The notes under the pieces were generated by a model. That model searched no databases and had not been told where the DNA came from. It saw only the letters and a program-made list of their open reading frames with translations. From JAAYUD01 sp963676865 (lineage in GTDB: Bacteria; Bacteroidota; Bacteroidia; Bacteroidales; Bacteroidaceae): DNA of 64,000 bases. The DNA lies in contig CAXXSS010000001.1 in the NCBI GenBank assembly GCA_963676865.2, forward strand, positions 1,984,001 to 2,048,000, given 5' to 3'. A program made the translations under genes and the position numbers. Below, piece by piece: positions 53,811 through 63,251 of the stretch. The stretch's first letter is position 1. The number at the start of each line of letters is the position of its first letter.

Positions 53811-55253
53811 TTATTGATTGATAGTCGAACTGTCAACCCACTGGAATGCTCCATTGATGGTGGCCACGTGTCGTCCTGTAATGTCGGTGAAAGTGTTGCC
53901 TGTAGGCTTTGCTCCCAACGACTCAAAATCCCATGCTGCAACCAAATCGGGATTGTCTGCCGTGGCGTCCGAATTGACACCCAAATAAGATTGCCTTATT
54001 TGATCTTCCGTCCGATTGGTTTTCCATATACGTATCTTCTTGATGTAGCCCGAGAACCATTCTTTGCGGTTGCCATTATCGTCTAGTGCGCAGAAGCCCG
54101 TCATGTGAACTTTATATTTCATACTGTTGTCGTTTATATAAGTTCTCCATGGCTCTCCTACACGAATGATATCGCCATTTCTTTGGCCATTGATCATCGA
54201 GTAGCATTTGACGTCTGTCGGCGTGTCGAAGCCCGGAAGTCCTTTGTCTCTAAACAGAAAGGCATAGTGTGTCCAGTTGTTTTGTGTCCACGGAGAATCG
54301 GATTTGCGCCATCCCGGTTCCCATTCTTGCGGATTGGAAGGCCCGCTGTCTTGCCAATGGGCTACCATTGTTCTTAGTAAACCTTTGCTACGGTCTTGTG
54401 CTCTCCATCCACTCCAATAGTCGTGCGATGTCATTGTAGAAAGGAAGCTGCTGTTGTCTTCGCCCTGTTGGTTGCAATATCCTTTGACGTCTACCCAAAG
54501 TTCTATCGTGAAAGCTTGGTTGTTGTTGTCTCCAAACTTAACATAGTCATCACTATACCCAAAGTCTATCCATCCTCCGTTGTTACCGTCTACGTATAGA
54601 TTCCAAGTAATGTGATCTTCGGTCCATTTGGTATTCTCTAGAGCTGTCATGGCATCTGTAGCACCTTGTAGCGTCTCTTGGTATGCCGTCTCTGTGAAGT
54701 TGACGATGGTGCCCGACAGTACTTGCTCAACCACATTGTCCAGATTGTCGATGGCTTTCTGTAGTATTGTTTTGCTGCTTATCGGGTATTGTCCTTTGTA
54801 GTTGCCCCATCGCGAGTTGTCGTTCAAGATTGTTTCGTACTCGGTTGCTTTTGCATTGAGCCCCTTAATGTATTCTTGTATCTCGATAGGAAGGTTGTAC
54901 AGGCGAGATAACTTAAACTGGTCGATCGTCTGGTTTACTTTCGCAACCACCGCCTCGAGTTCGTTTGCCGTAATTCCGCCGCCATTCTTCAAATCGGATA
55001 TGCGAGTGTCCAAATCGCTGATCTCTGTGTTCAATATCGCTTTACTGCTTTCGGGATAAGTTCCCGGAGCAGTTCCAAACGTCGAGTTGTTTAACAAATA
55101 TTCCACGTATCCTTTATTCCGTTGAAGAATGCTTGTGTTTGTATCGGTAATATATTCATCCTTATTGCTAGAACATCCACTCCATATACTATTGAAACAA
55201 AGCAATACCAACAAAACAAATAAGTGACATTTGTTTATCATATTATGTTGCAT
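53811..55253 (-). CDS. LamG-domain surface lipoprotein, long paralogue
   Basis: A 480-residue lipoprotein (lipobox WSGC, Cys27). The N-terminal half has two similar helical units (LNNSTFGTAPGTYPESSKAI and NDNSRWGNYKGQYPISSKTI), like FIVAR-type sugar-binding modules. The C-terminal half (about 225-480) is a LamG/concanavalin-like jellyroll: FGDNNNQAFTIELWVDVKGY, NNWTHYAFLFRDKG and WFSGYIKKIRIWKTNRTEDQ. The upstream gene encodes a shorter relative with one unit. The position after susD and GH76 suggests a surface alpha-mannan-binding protein; this is inferred. A frame from ATG at 55253 is used; a later ATG at 55241 is equally possible. Confidence 0.82.
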   Translation of the reverse strand: MQHNMINKCHLFVLLVLLCFNSIWSGCSSNKDEYITDTNTSILQRNKGYVEYLLNNSTFGTAPGTYPESSKAILNTEISDLDTRISDLKNGGGITANELEAVVAKVNQTIDQFKLSRLYNLPIEIQEYIKGLNAKATEYETILNDNSRWGNYKGQYPISSKTILQKAIDNLDNVVEQVLSGTIVNFTETAYQETLQGATDAMTALENTKWTEDHITWNLYVDGNNGGWIDFGYSDDYVKFGDNNNQAFTIELWVDVKGYCNQQGEDNSSFLSTMTSHDYWSGWRAQDRSKGLLRTMVAHWQDSGPSNPQEWEPGWRKSDSPWTQNNWTHYAFLFRDKGLPGFDTPTDVKCYSMINGQRNGDIIRVGEPWRTYINDNSMKYKVHMTGFCALDDNGNRKEWFSGYIKKIRIWKTNRTEDQIRQSYLGVNSDATADNPDLVAAWDFESLGAKPTGNTFTDITGRHVATINGAFQWVDSSTINQ

Positions 55254-55279
55254 ATCATTTACTTTTTTGAAAGATTAAA

Positions 55280-56431
55280 TTAATTCTGGGTATGTATCCA
55301 TTGGTATGTACCAATAATCTTGGCAGTATGCTTACCTGTTAAGTCGAGTATTTCATTGCTTGCACCTGTCGGTTTGGACGTGAAGTCCCAGGCTGCTACC
55401 AGATTTGTTTCTTTTCCCGTTACGATGGACTGTCCGGAATAGGAAGATTGAATATAAGCATCTGTTTTAGCTTCTTTCCATATGCGTATATTTTTCATAT
55501 ATCCCGAGAATCCTTCTTCCATCTTTTCATTGTTCACCCATCGGCAGAAACCTGTCATCGGCTTGTTGTAGTTGTCATAATCGCTCGAATTGTATACTTC
55601 GCGAGAGTTGCCATTCTCTTGTGTGGCAGCTACCTGTCCGTTAAGATATAGTTTGGCTCTCAGATTGGAATTTCCATCTAGCCCTTTGTCGTTGTAGACG
55701 AGAACAAAATGTTGCCATACATTGTCTTGAGGTGCTTGGAAATTGGGTTCCCATAGTCCCCAGTGCGTATTGTCGGAGAGAATGCCGCCCCATGTTGCCC
55801 GATAAATACCATTGTTGGAAACACGCCAATACATCATCCATCCGTTTCTCCAGTTACCACCATCGTTGGAGAAGAAAGTAGATAAAAAGATACTGTTGTC
55901 GTTGGGGCCGTGCTCTGTGATTTTCACCCACAATTCTATGGTGAAGGCTTGGCTCCCTGCTTCGCCGAAGTTCACATAGTCTTTGCTACGTCCGAAGTCG
56001 ATGTACGACTCATTCGATTTTCCGTCTACAAAGAGTTCTGCCGGAATGGTCTCTGCATCTTCGGTACGTACGGAGGCGTTGAATCTGGAAATAGCGTTTT
56101 GTGCTTCCGATACATACCTTCCCTTCTCATTCTCCGAAGGAACGGGATTCTGATATTTTATCAATAAAATGTCTCTGTTTGCACTACTTACGGCATCTAC
56201 CAGAATGTTTCGGCTATAGGACGGATATTGTCCTGCTTTGTCGCCGAAATCCGAATTCTCTTCTAAAGTCGTCATGTCTTTGATGAGACCTTCGAGCTTG
56301 TCGATGTAGGTATCCGTTATATCTTTTTGCGCAGTAAACGAATGTTCTTCTTCGGAGCAGGCGCAGAAATGTGATATCAGTAGTATACTCAACAGAAAAA
56401 TACCTGCGTTGTGTAATATGCTAGTTTTCAT
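55280..56431 (-). CDS. LamG-domain surface lipoprotein, short paralogue
   Basis: A 383-residue lipoprotein (FCAC, Cys25). It has one N-terminal helical unit (SDFGDKAGQYPSYSRNI) and a C-terminal LamG jellyroll (FGEAGSQAFTIELWVKITEH, VWQHFVLVYNDKGL, EGFSGYMKNIRIWKEAKTDA). It is clearly homologous to the next gene, which has an extra helical unit, so the pair arose by duplication. It lies 11 bp after the GH76 gene. Likely role: binding mannan at the cell surface (inferred from place in the operon). Confidence 0.82.
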   Translation of the reverse strand: MKTSILHNAGIFLLSILLISHFCACSEEEHSFTAQKDITDTYIDKLEGLIKDMTTLEENSDFGDKAGQYPSYSRNILVDAVSSANRDILLIKYQNPVPSENEKGRYVSEAQNAISRFNASVRTEDAETIPAELFVDGKSNESYIDFGRSKDYVNFGEAGSQAFTIELWVKITEHGPNDNSIFLSTFFSNDGGNWRNGWMMYWRVSNNGIYRATWGGILSDNTHWGLWEPNFQAPQDNVWQHFVLVYNDKGLDGNSNLRAKLYLNGQVAATQENGNSREVYNSSDYDNYNKPMTGFCRWVNNEKMEEGFSGYMKNIRIWKEAKTDAYIQSSYSGQSIVTGKETNLVAAWDFTSKPTGASNEILDLTGKHTAKIIGTYQWIHTQN

Positions 56432-56442
56432 TGTTCTATTTT

Positions 56443-57717
56443 TTATTTATCTGAAGGAAATAAAACCATTAGGGCTGGAATTCCAGAGGCATCGTAGCAG
56501 GAGGTATTACTTCCTGGCGCTTTGGTGTAGTCTTTACTTGTAAGATTCCTTTTATCTCTGTTATTCCAACCGTAATTGATCGTACGTTGTATCCAAGGCA
56601 GAAATTGTGTTTGTCCGCAATCGTAAACCAATAACGCCATGTATTGAGCGAATATGGCAGTGTAGATACCTTGTTCTTCGCCATCTTTGAAAGGTAGTAT
56701 GTCGTAGGGTGCCGACATTGTCTTGGTGGAGTATGTGGCAGCTGTGACGGCATTGGTCAGATAGCTCTTGTCGCCGGTTGCTTTGTACAACAGGCAAGAT
56801 GCGCCGATGAATGTCGCTTGATTGTATATGGTAGCTGTCCAGTCTACTGAGTTGTCGGTGCGGCTGTCTGCTACGTTTCCGGTACTCTTGTCAAATAGAT
56901 TGTCTACAGCCCAAGCATATATGTCTTTGGCGTTTTTCAAATACGTATCCCTACTATGCCAGCGTGGGTAATTGCCGTTTCCATCAAACCCCACATTGTC
57001 ATCTTTCTGATGTTTTGTATCAGATGGCGATATGCCGTTGTACAGATTCATAGCGGCAACGACAGTGGGGAAGTTGATGCAAGCCATTTTGGCGTGATCG
57101 CTTTTGTCCGCCGGATCAGAATTGTTCCACTTCCAAAACATTCCTCCGTTTACGCTATCATAAGAACCTCTGTCTTTCAACGAATAAGAGCCGTACCATA
57201 CTCTACAGAAGCTCTCGTCTGCCAAGTCCAGGTATTTCTCGTCTTTAAACAGGGCATAGGCATTGGCGGTGGAGATAGTCCACCACATGATGTCGTCGTA
57301 TATGAACCATCCGTTTTCGAAATTCTGATCGTGCCAGTTGAAGTTCACATAGTGATTCTTGCTTCCTTCAAAGATGTCGTCTACCAATTGCTTGTATTGA
57401 GTTTGCTTGGCAGTATCTCCCTCTTTCACTGCACGCTTGTATGCGTTCATAGCCATGTTCCAATAGGTAGCTTGTGTCCAAATGGCTCCCAAGTTGGATT
57501 TGGTATTTGCACCGTCGCTCGTACTGGTATCTTTTTTATAGATATGTGTCACCTTGTCCAGAAGATTATCGTTGAATGCATTATACGCAGTCCACGTATC
57601 GGCGTTTGTATAGGGCGTCACAATATCATAATCGAGTACATACTCTGAATTGGAATTATTGTTACTGCACGATAATAGGCCTAAAAGCGAGAGTAATAAT
57701 ATATATGATTTTCTCAT
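56443..57717 (-). CDS. GH76 family endo-alpha-1,6-mannanase, surface lipoprotein
   Basis: A 424-residue GH76 enzyme with lipobox LLSC (Cys17), so probably on the cell surface. The catalytic pair is Asp141-Asp142 in WFIYDDIMWWTIS. Family segments GAIWTQATYWNMAMNAYKRA and SVDWTATIYNQATFIGASCL are present, and HAKMACINFPTVVAAMNLY matches the paralogue at 5959. It should cut the alpha-1,6-mannan backbone into oligosaccharides for SusCD. It lies 11 bp after susD. Confidence 0.95.
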   Translation of the reverse strand: MRKSYILLLSLLGLLSCSNNNSNSEYVLDYDIVTPYTNADTWTAYNAFNDNLLDKVTHIYKKDTSTSDGANTKSNLGAIWTQATYWNMAMNAYKRAVKEGDTAKQTQYKQLVDDIFEGSKNHYVNFNWHDQNFENGWFIYDDIMWWTISTANAYALFKDEKYLDLADESFCRVWYGSYSLKDRGSYDSVNGGMFWKWNNSDPADKSDHAKMACINFPTVVAAMNLYNGISPSDTKHQKDDNVGFDGNGNYPRWHSRDTYLKNAKDIYAWAVDNLFDKSTGNVADSRTDNSVDWTATIYNQATFIGASCLLYKATGDKSYLTNAVTAATYSTKTMSAPYDILPFKDGEEQGIYTAIFAQYMALLVYDCGQTQFLPWIQRTINYGWNNRDKRNLTSKDYTKAPGSNTSCYDASGIPALMVLFPSDK

Positions 57718-57728
57718 TTGTCTGAAAT

Positions 57729-59666
57729 TTAATATCCTGTATTCTGAACTAAATTGTTGTCTATGTCGATCTCACCTTGTGGAATAGGGAAGAAGTATTG
57801 ATGGTCGAACTTTCTGTTCACAATAATCGATCTGGTATAGAAATCGTTTCCATCGCCATTGACATTCATTCCGTGGATGGGTTTGTTGAAGAATTCTGTT
57901 GCCAAACCCCAACGGCGTACATCGAAATATCTACAGTTCTCGAAACTCAACTCCACTCTCTTTTCTTTGCGAATGAGATCCATCACTTCGCTCTCTGTCG
58001 TCGGTTTAGGCAATGCGTTATCTCCTTCACCGTACATTGGTATGCCTGCGCGTTTGCGAATCATGTTGAGGTACTTCCATAGATTGTTGTTGGTCGGGTC
58101 GATGTGGCATAGCCCTTCCATATAGTCGAAATAGATGTTCGTCAGACGCATGAGTACACATACCAGTTGTTGATTCCGGTCTCCATCTCTCATGCCTTTT
58201 CTGACTAAGTATCCTGTGATGGAGTAGTCGTTGACGCCTCCTTTCTTACCGCAGTCGCCACTATAAGTGAAGTCTGTGATGTTTCCTCCATTCGTGCCCG
58301 AGAACCATCTCTGACCATTGAAGGTAATATCGGCATAGAAGCGAGGCTCTCTATTGACATATTGCATGTTTGTTCCGATAGGTGCATATTCCACCCCGTT
58401 ATTTGAGGTGTAGGAATTTGTGCTGATTCCTTCTTCCGTATAGCCCGACGATTCGTTTACAATAGGAGTCGTTCCATCCGATTTGTATCCCAATACAGGC
58501 GATGTACCATTTTTCATAAAGTAGGCATCTACCTGTTCTTGAGTTGCAGCCAGCAGGCTACCGCCCTTGTAATTGCCATCGCTTATCCGACGGTCGTTGG
58601 GCATGCGGTCGTATTCCATTGTACCGGCAGCGTTGTCTATACGATAAAAAATCATTTCTTTATTGTTCCCTATCTGATTGCGTGTGGTTCTCATGGCTTG
58701 TCTATAAGATTCACAGGGTTCAAAGGCGTCGGCATCCGGTCCCGATACGCTATTTCCATTCTTATCGGTATACATGAGTTGATAGCGATCGCCGTAGCTA
58801 TTCAAGAACGACTCACATTCGGCTGTCACTTTCTGCCAATTGGCTTTAATGGTAGCATCATCGGGAGTAGAGGGGAATAGTTTTGTTCCGTCATTATTTG
58901 CAAGTGATGAATAGAATTTGCATTCACCGTCGTATAACCAACTGGCTCTCATCGTTAGAGTCTCGATGATAAAGGCTTGGGCAACGGCTTTATCGATGCG
59001 TCCCAATCCTGTTACCGCATCCGATGATGCATTGTCCAATAGTCCGTCAGATTGCGCTCCTTTGAGTTCGGATACGATATAATTGACGCAATCGTCGACG
59101 CTTGCGCGTGGCAGTTGCAGCTTATCAGACGGTGTGTCTTGGTTGTAATCTTCTTTTAGAATAGGAATAGGGCCGTATGTGCGCAAAAGATAGAAATAGT
59201 AAATGGCTTTAAGTGCACGAGCTTCTGCTTTCCATTGTTTCTTCTCGGAATCAGAAACCTGATCGGAAGGTGAACTATCTATATATTTAGTGAATACGGC
59301 TGATTCGTGGATGCCCGAATACCAACTTTTCCAACGGTATTTCACCATGGTGTCTTCGTTGGGATCGAGTGTATTGTTGTTTATCAGGTCGGCCTTGTTC
59401 GAAGGGTATCCTGCTTCGTCACAGCCCGCAGTCCATGGACCGGGTGTCCGGTATAAACTCGTTTCTTGAACTTGGCGTTGATTGAACTCATCCGGTATAT
59501 AGGTATATACTCCGGCCAAATAACCGATCGCTCCGTTGCGTGTACTGAAAACATTATTCAGCGATAGCCTATCTTCCGGAACCTGGTTGAAATAGTTGGA
59601 GCAAGAAGCTACCATTAATCCAACAGATAATATTGCCAGCGATATCGAATATTTATATATCTTCAT
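57729..59666 (-). CDS. SusD-family nutrient-binding lipoprotein (RagB/SusD)
   Basis: A 645-residue outer membrane lipoprotein (VASC, Cys22), longer than the one at 17311. Family features are YFNQVPEDRLSLNNVFSTRN after the lipid anchor, AEARALKAIYYFYLLRTYGP in the TPR region, and the C-terminal KRVELSFENCRYFDVRRWGL followed by YFFPIPQGEIDIDNNLVQNT. It is the partner of the SusC 11 bp upstream and probably binds alpha-mannan oligosaccharides, given the GH76 gene that follows. Confidence 0.96.
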   Translation of the reverse strand: MKIYKYSISLAILSVGLMVASCSNYFNQVPEDRLSLNNVFSTRNGAIGYLAGVYTYIPDEFNQRQVQETSLYRTPGPWTAGCDEAGYPSNKADLINNNTLDPNEDTMVKYRWKSWYSGIHESAVFTKYIDSSPSDQVSDSEKKQWKAEARALKAIYYFYLLRTYGPIPILKEDYNQDTPSDKLQLPRASVDDCVNYIVSELKGAQSDGLLDNASSDAVTGLGRIDKAVAQAFIIETLTMRASWLYDGECKFYSSLANNDGTKLFPSTPDDATIKANWQKVTAECESFLNSYGDRYQLMYTDKNGNSVSGPDADAFEPCESYRQAMRTTRNQIGNNKEMIFYRIDNAAGTMEYDRMPNDRRISDGNYKGGSLLAATQEQVDAYFMKNGTSPVLGYKSDGTTPIVNESSGYTEEGISTNSYTSNNGVEYAPIGTNMQYVNREPRFYADITFNGQRWFSGTNGGNITDFTYSGDCGKKGGVNDYSITGYLVRKGMRDGDRNQQLVCVLMRLTNIYFDYMEGLCHIDPTNNNLWKYLNMIRKRAGIPMYGEGDNALPKPTTESEVMDLIRKEKRVELSFENCRYFDVRRWGLATEFFNKPIHGMNVNGDGNDFYTRSIIVNRKFDHQYFFPIPQGEIDIDNNLVQNTGY

Positions 59667-59677
59667 AATTGTGTGTA

Positions 59678-62600
59678 TTAGAATGTAACGTTTATTCCCA
59701 TTGAATAGGATGTCGTATTGGGATAGGCAGAGCCGTTGTTCGTATTAAGTTCGGGATCCCATAACTTAAATTTGCTGAAAGTGAGTAGATTATTGCCCAT
59801 AGCATAGATTGCAATATTCTTTAGCATCAACTTGCTGGACCAATTTTTGGGTAGGTTGTATGATATTTGCATCGTCTTTAGTCGTAGAAAACTAATATCA
59901 CGCAGCCACCATGTACTGGGTTGAAAGTTGTTTTGATTGTCGGCAGTTTCGCCTCCATACGATAATCTGGGGTAAAATGCGTTTTGATTGGGATTGGTTT
60001 CGGTCCATCTGTCAGAGATATTGCCATAGAGATTTCCCGAACCTCCACCTCCGCAGAAAGGTTGAATACTGCTTCCCGATAATAAGCGTTTTGCATTTTG
60101 TATACCTTGAAACATCATTCCTATCGACAAATCTTTCCATTGAAGACTGAAACCGAATCCGTATACGAATTGGGGTACGTCTCCACGGCAGATGTAGGAT
60201 TTGTCGTAGGCATCAATTTTACCATCGTTATTTAAGTCCTTGTACTGAATATCTCCTGCTTTTACTTCACCGAATTGTGTTGCAAACGGTTTGGGGGTAA
60301 CGGCTCTATCACCTTCCGATAACGATTCCCAGCGGGTCATGTCGTCAATCTGTGCTTGGGTGAACAATCCTTCTGCAATATAACCTGTCTGGGCTAATAT
60401 GTTACGTCCTTTTTGTTCCATCCAGGGATATTTTTGGCTGGGAAGGTCTCCCTTTATCCATTTGTCATTGTTGAATGTGATATTTCCTCTCACACAAATA
60501 AGCCAATCTTTATTTATTCGCTTGTTATATTCGATGGTGCCGTCAAACCCTTTGTTGTCAATCACTCCGATGTTGCCATAAGGCGATGCCGTGTTGTAAC
60601 CGATGAACGAAGGAATTGAGTTCTCTCGTTTGAGTAGAATGTTTTTGCGGTGTTCTCTGAAAATATCGAATACGATAGACAAGTCGTCATTGAATATCTT
60701 CAGGTCTATTCCAAGGTCTTGCTTACGGGCTTCTTCCCAACGTAGATCTACGGCATTGTTTATGGTTTCATATCCACCGTACTTAGTTCCGTTAGGGCCT
60801 AAAGTATATCCGTAATCGCCATTCGCCGATATCTGATCCAAGTACATGAATCGTCTGTCGGATACATTACTGTTTCCGATTCGTCCGTCTGTATATCTTA
60901 TCTTTAAGAAGGATACGATGTTGGATAACGGTTTCCAAAACTTCTCACTCGATACCACCCAACCTACACCGAAAGCGGGAAATGTACCGTAGCGATGCTT
61001 GGGCGAGAAGTTCTCTGCACCATTGTAGCCTATATTGAATTCTGCAAAGTATTTATCGTCCCATGAGTAGGTGGCACGTCCTGCAATACCCATCATGCGG
61101 TATGGAATGGATTCTTCCAATGTCGATTGCGGATATAACAGTTTCTGTTCTCTGTTGAATAGAAACAGTCCGCCAATCCTGTTTTTCCCAAAGCTTCTAT
61201 CGTATGTCAAAGAGGCTTCCAAATAGGTCTTTTTATTGCCCAACGAGCTCTGGCTATAGTCCAGTACATCCGATCCGGTATAGGTCTTAATCAGTATGGG
61301 ATATCCGTCGATATCATAAGGAACGTTCGTGTTTTTTAGATAGTAGGTCGATTCACGGCGACTTTGGTGCAAGTGTACTTCGTTGTATACATCGTAAGCA
61401 TACATTGCCGAAAAGGTAAGCCCTTTTGTAATCATTCCCAAATCTTGTGTGACACGTAGGTTTGAATATATTTGGTTTTTAGTCATATTGTCGTATCCTC
61501 TTCGTGTCGCATCTGCATAAGGATTGCGAAAACCTCCGTTTGGGTTGATTCCAGGCACGTATGCAACGCCATTGATGTAGAACATCTTGGGGTAGTCTAC
61601 CGGAGATATGGACATGGCAGAGCCATAGATGTCGGCCGAAGAAATAGCGGGATAATTGCCTTCTCCCAAATAACCTTGCGCACCTATATCTACTTTTGTA
61701 GTACGTGTAGCGTTGATGCTGATGTTTGTAGTGAAATTATAGCGGCTATATTCCAGCTTCGAGTTATAGCTGTCGATATTCTTGTCTACTGCCGTCATGC
61801 CTCGTTCGTTGTAGTAGCTCACCGATGCATAGTAAGTGGCTTTCTCACTACCTCCTCGGATGTTGACATTGACTCTTCTGTTGTGTCCCCATCTGTTGAA
61901 GCACTCTTTCAACCAATTGACATCCGGATACAGATAAGGATCCTTACCGATGCGTGTGTTTTCAATATATTCGGGCGAATATTTGGGGGTCAGACCATCA
62001 TTGAGGAGTGCTTCGTTTGCTGCCTTCATGTAGCTTACGCCGTCTGCCATGTTCACTTTCTGGGTGAATTGGGTAAACGATTCATAATAGTCGGCATTGA
62101 TAGATGGCTTGCCTGCCTTACCGGGCTTTGTCTTGATGATGATAACGCCATTGGCACCTCTCACACCGTATACGGCGGTTGCAGAAGCATCTTTTAGAAT
62201 AGTGAAAGATTCGATATCTTCGGGATCTATATCGTTGAATCCACGCTCTACACCGTCTACCAATACAAGTGGCGTCGATGTGTTTGGTGTCGATATACCT
62301 CTGATCCATATATCGGCAGCATCTTTGCCCGGCTCTCCCGTGCGTTGCACGGCTATTACTCCCGCCAGACGTCCTGCCAATACTGTACTCAAACTTGCCG
62401 AAGGGGTTTTCATGTCTTCCAACTTCAACGTCGATTGTGCACCGATGTTACTTATTTTGCGTTGTGTGCCATAACCGATGACAACCGTTTCTTCCAGCTC
62501 GTTTACTTGTTCTTCCATGGTGGCTGCATAGAAATTATTGCTTTCAGTAAGTTTTACTTCCGTATCTTTGTATCCTACGTACTTCAGCTTTAGTATGCCC

Positions 62601-63145
62601 GCTTTTCTAGTCGTTTGCACGGTATACAGACCGTCTATGTCTGTAATCGTACCATTCGATGTCTCTCCATCAACCAGCACGTTGACGCCTATTAGCGGAG
62701 CGCCTTTTTCATCTGTTACGCGTCCCGTTATTTTCCTTTTTGAGACGGGACGCTGCTGATGATCGGGAGCTGCTTGAGCAGACTTTTTTTTCGAGACATA
62801 GATTTGTCTGCCCGAAATGTGATAGATATAGGGCGTCTCTTTGAAAAGCTCTTGAAGCACTTCGTCGATTTTCTTATTTCGACAGCTTATAGTCACTCTC
62901 TTAGTCAAGTCGATCGTGTTGTCGACATAGAAGAATATGTATGTGCTATTTTCTTCTATGGAATGGAACACTTCTTTCAAGGGCTTGTTGTTGGCTACCA
63001 CAGAGATGTTTTTTGCCTGAGCAAAACTGGTCAGTGGCATGATACAACACAGCCCGATCATAAGGAAGCCGATTGACAGATTAATCGCCTTTTTTCTTCT
63101 TTCGAATGTAGCGTTTCTGTTACTCATCATGTTTAAAAAACTCAT
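59678..63145 (-). CDS. SusC-family TonB-dependent transporter with STN domain
   Basis: A 1155-residue outer membrane importer. After the signal peptide (cleavage near SFAQA, about residue 44) an STN domain (about 45-115: KPLKEVFHSIEENSTYIFFY, EVLQELFKETPYIYHISG) passes signals to an anti-sigma factor. A carboxypeptidase-regulatory-like domain follows (GRVTDEKGAPLIGVNVLVDG), then the TonB-box region (ETVVIGYGTQRKISNIGAQS), the plug (IWIRGISTPNTSTPLVLVDG) and a beta-barrel ending TSYSMGINVTF. The STN domain together with the upstream FecR-type gene points to ECF-sigma control. The first Met is at 63145; MM at residues 6-7 could be used instead. Confidence 0.97.
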   Translation of the reverse strand: MSFLNMMSNRNATFERRKKAINLSIGFLMIGLCCIMPLTSFAQAKNISVVANNKPLKEVFHSIEENSTYIFFYVDNTIDLTKRVTISCRNKKIDEVLQELFKETPYIYHISGRQIYVSKKKSAQAAPDHQQRPVSKRKITGRVTDEKGAPLIGVNVLVDGETSNGTITDIDGLYTVQTTRKAGILKLKYVGYKDTEVKLTESNNFYAATMEEQVNELEETVVIGYGTQRKISNIGAQSTLKLEDMKTPSASLSTVLAGRLAGVIAVQRTGEPGKDAADIWIRGISTPNTSTPLVLVDGVERGFNDIDPEDIESFTILKDASATAVYGVRGANGVIIIKTKPGKAGKPSINADYYESFTQFTQKVNMADGVSYMKAANEALLNDGLTPKYSPEYIENTRIGKDPYLYPDVNWLKECFNRWGHNRRVNVNIRGGSEKATYYASVSYYNERGMTAVDKNIDSYNSKLEYSRYNFTTNISINATRTTKVDIGAQGYLGEGNYPAISSADIYGSAMSISPVDYPKMFYINGVAYVPGINPNGGFRNPYADATRRGYDNMTKNQIYSNLRVTQDLGMITKGLTFSAMYAYDVYNEVHLHQSRRESTYYLKNTNVPYDIDGYPILIKTYTGSDVLDYSQSSLGNKKTYLEASLTYDRSFGKNRIGGLFLFNREQKLLYPQSTLEESIPYRMMGIAGRATYSWDDKYFAEFNIGYNGAENFSPKHRYGTFPAFGVGWVVSSEKFWKPLSNIVSFLKIRYTDGRIGNSNVSDRRFMYLDQISANGDYGYTLGPNGTKYGGYETINNAVDLRWEEARKQDLGIDLKIFNDDLSIVFDIFREHRKNILLKRENSIPSFIGYNTASPYGNIGVIDNKGFDGTIEYNKRINKDWLICVRGNITFNNDKWIKGDLPSQKYPWMEQKGRNILAQTGYIAEGLFTQAQIDDMTRWESLSEGDRAVTPKPFATQFGEVKAGDIQYKDLNNDGKIDAYDKSYICRGDVPQFVYGFGFSLQWKDLSIGMMFQGIQNAKRLLSGSSIQPFCGGGGSGNLYGNISDRWTETNPNQNAFYPRLSYGGETADNQNNFQPSTWWLRDISFLRLKTMQISYNLPKNWSSKLMLKNIAIYAMGNNLLTFSKFKLWDPELNTNNGSAYPNTTSYSMGINVTF

Positions 63146-63191
63146 AATATCATTTTTTGTTAACTATTAAATTTGAACAATAAATCCTCTA

Positions 63192-63211
63192 GGTGATAGT
63201 TTGGTATCACC
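63192..63211. promoter_or_regulatory. Small hairpin between fecR-type gene and susC
   Basis: GGTGATA and TATCACC form a 7 bp stem with a six-base loop in the 106 bp gap. It may be an operator or processing site; there is no T tract, and no TAnnTTTG box was seen in the gap. Confidence 0.3.
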
Positions 63212-63251
63212 CACTTTGTATAAATAATTTCATTATGTAATATGATTTTGG

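Noticed and set aside
61472..62197. A 241-codon open frame opposite susC
   Set aside because: The susC frame through this stretch carries plug-domain signatures; the antisense frame does not resemble a protein family.
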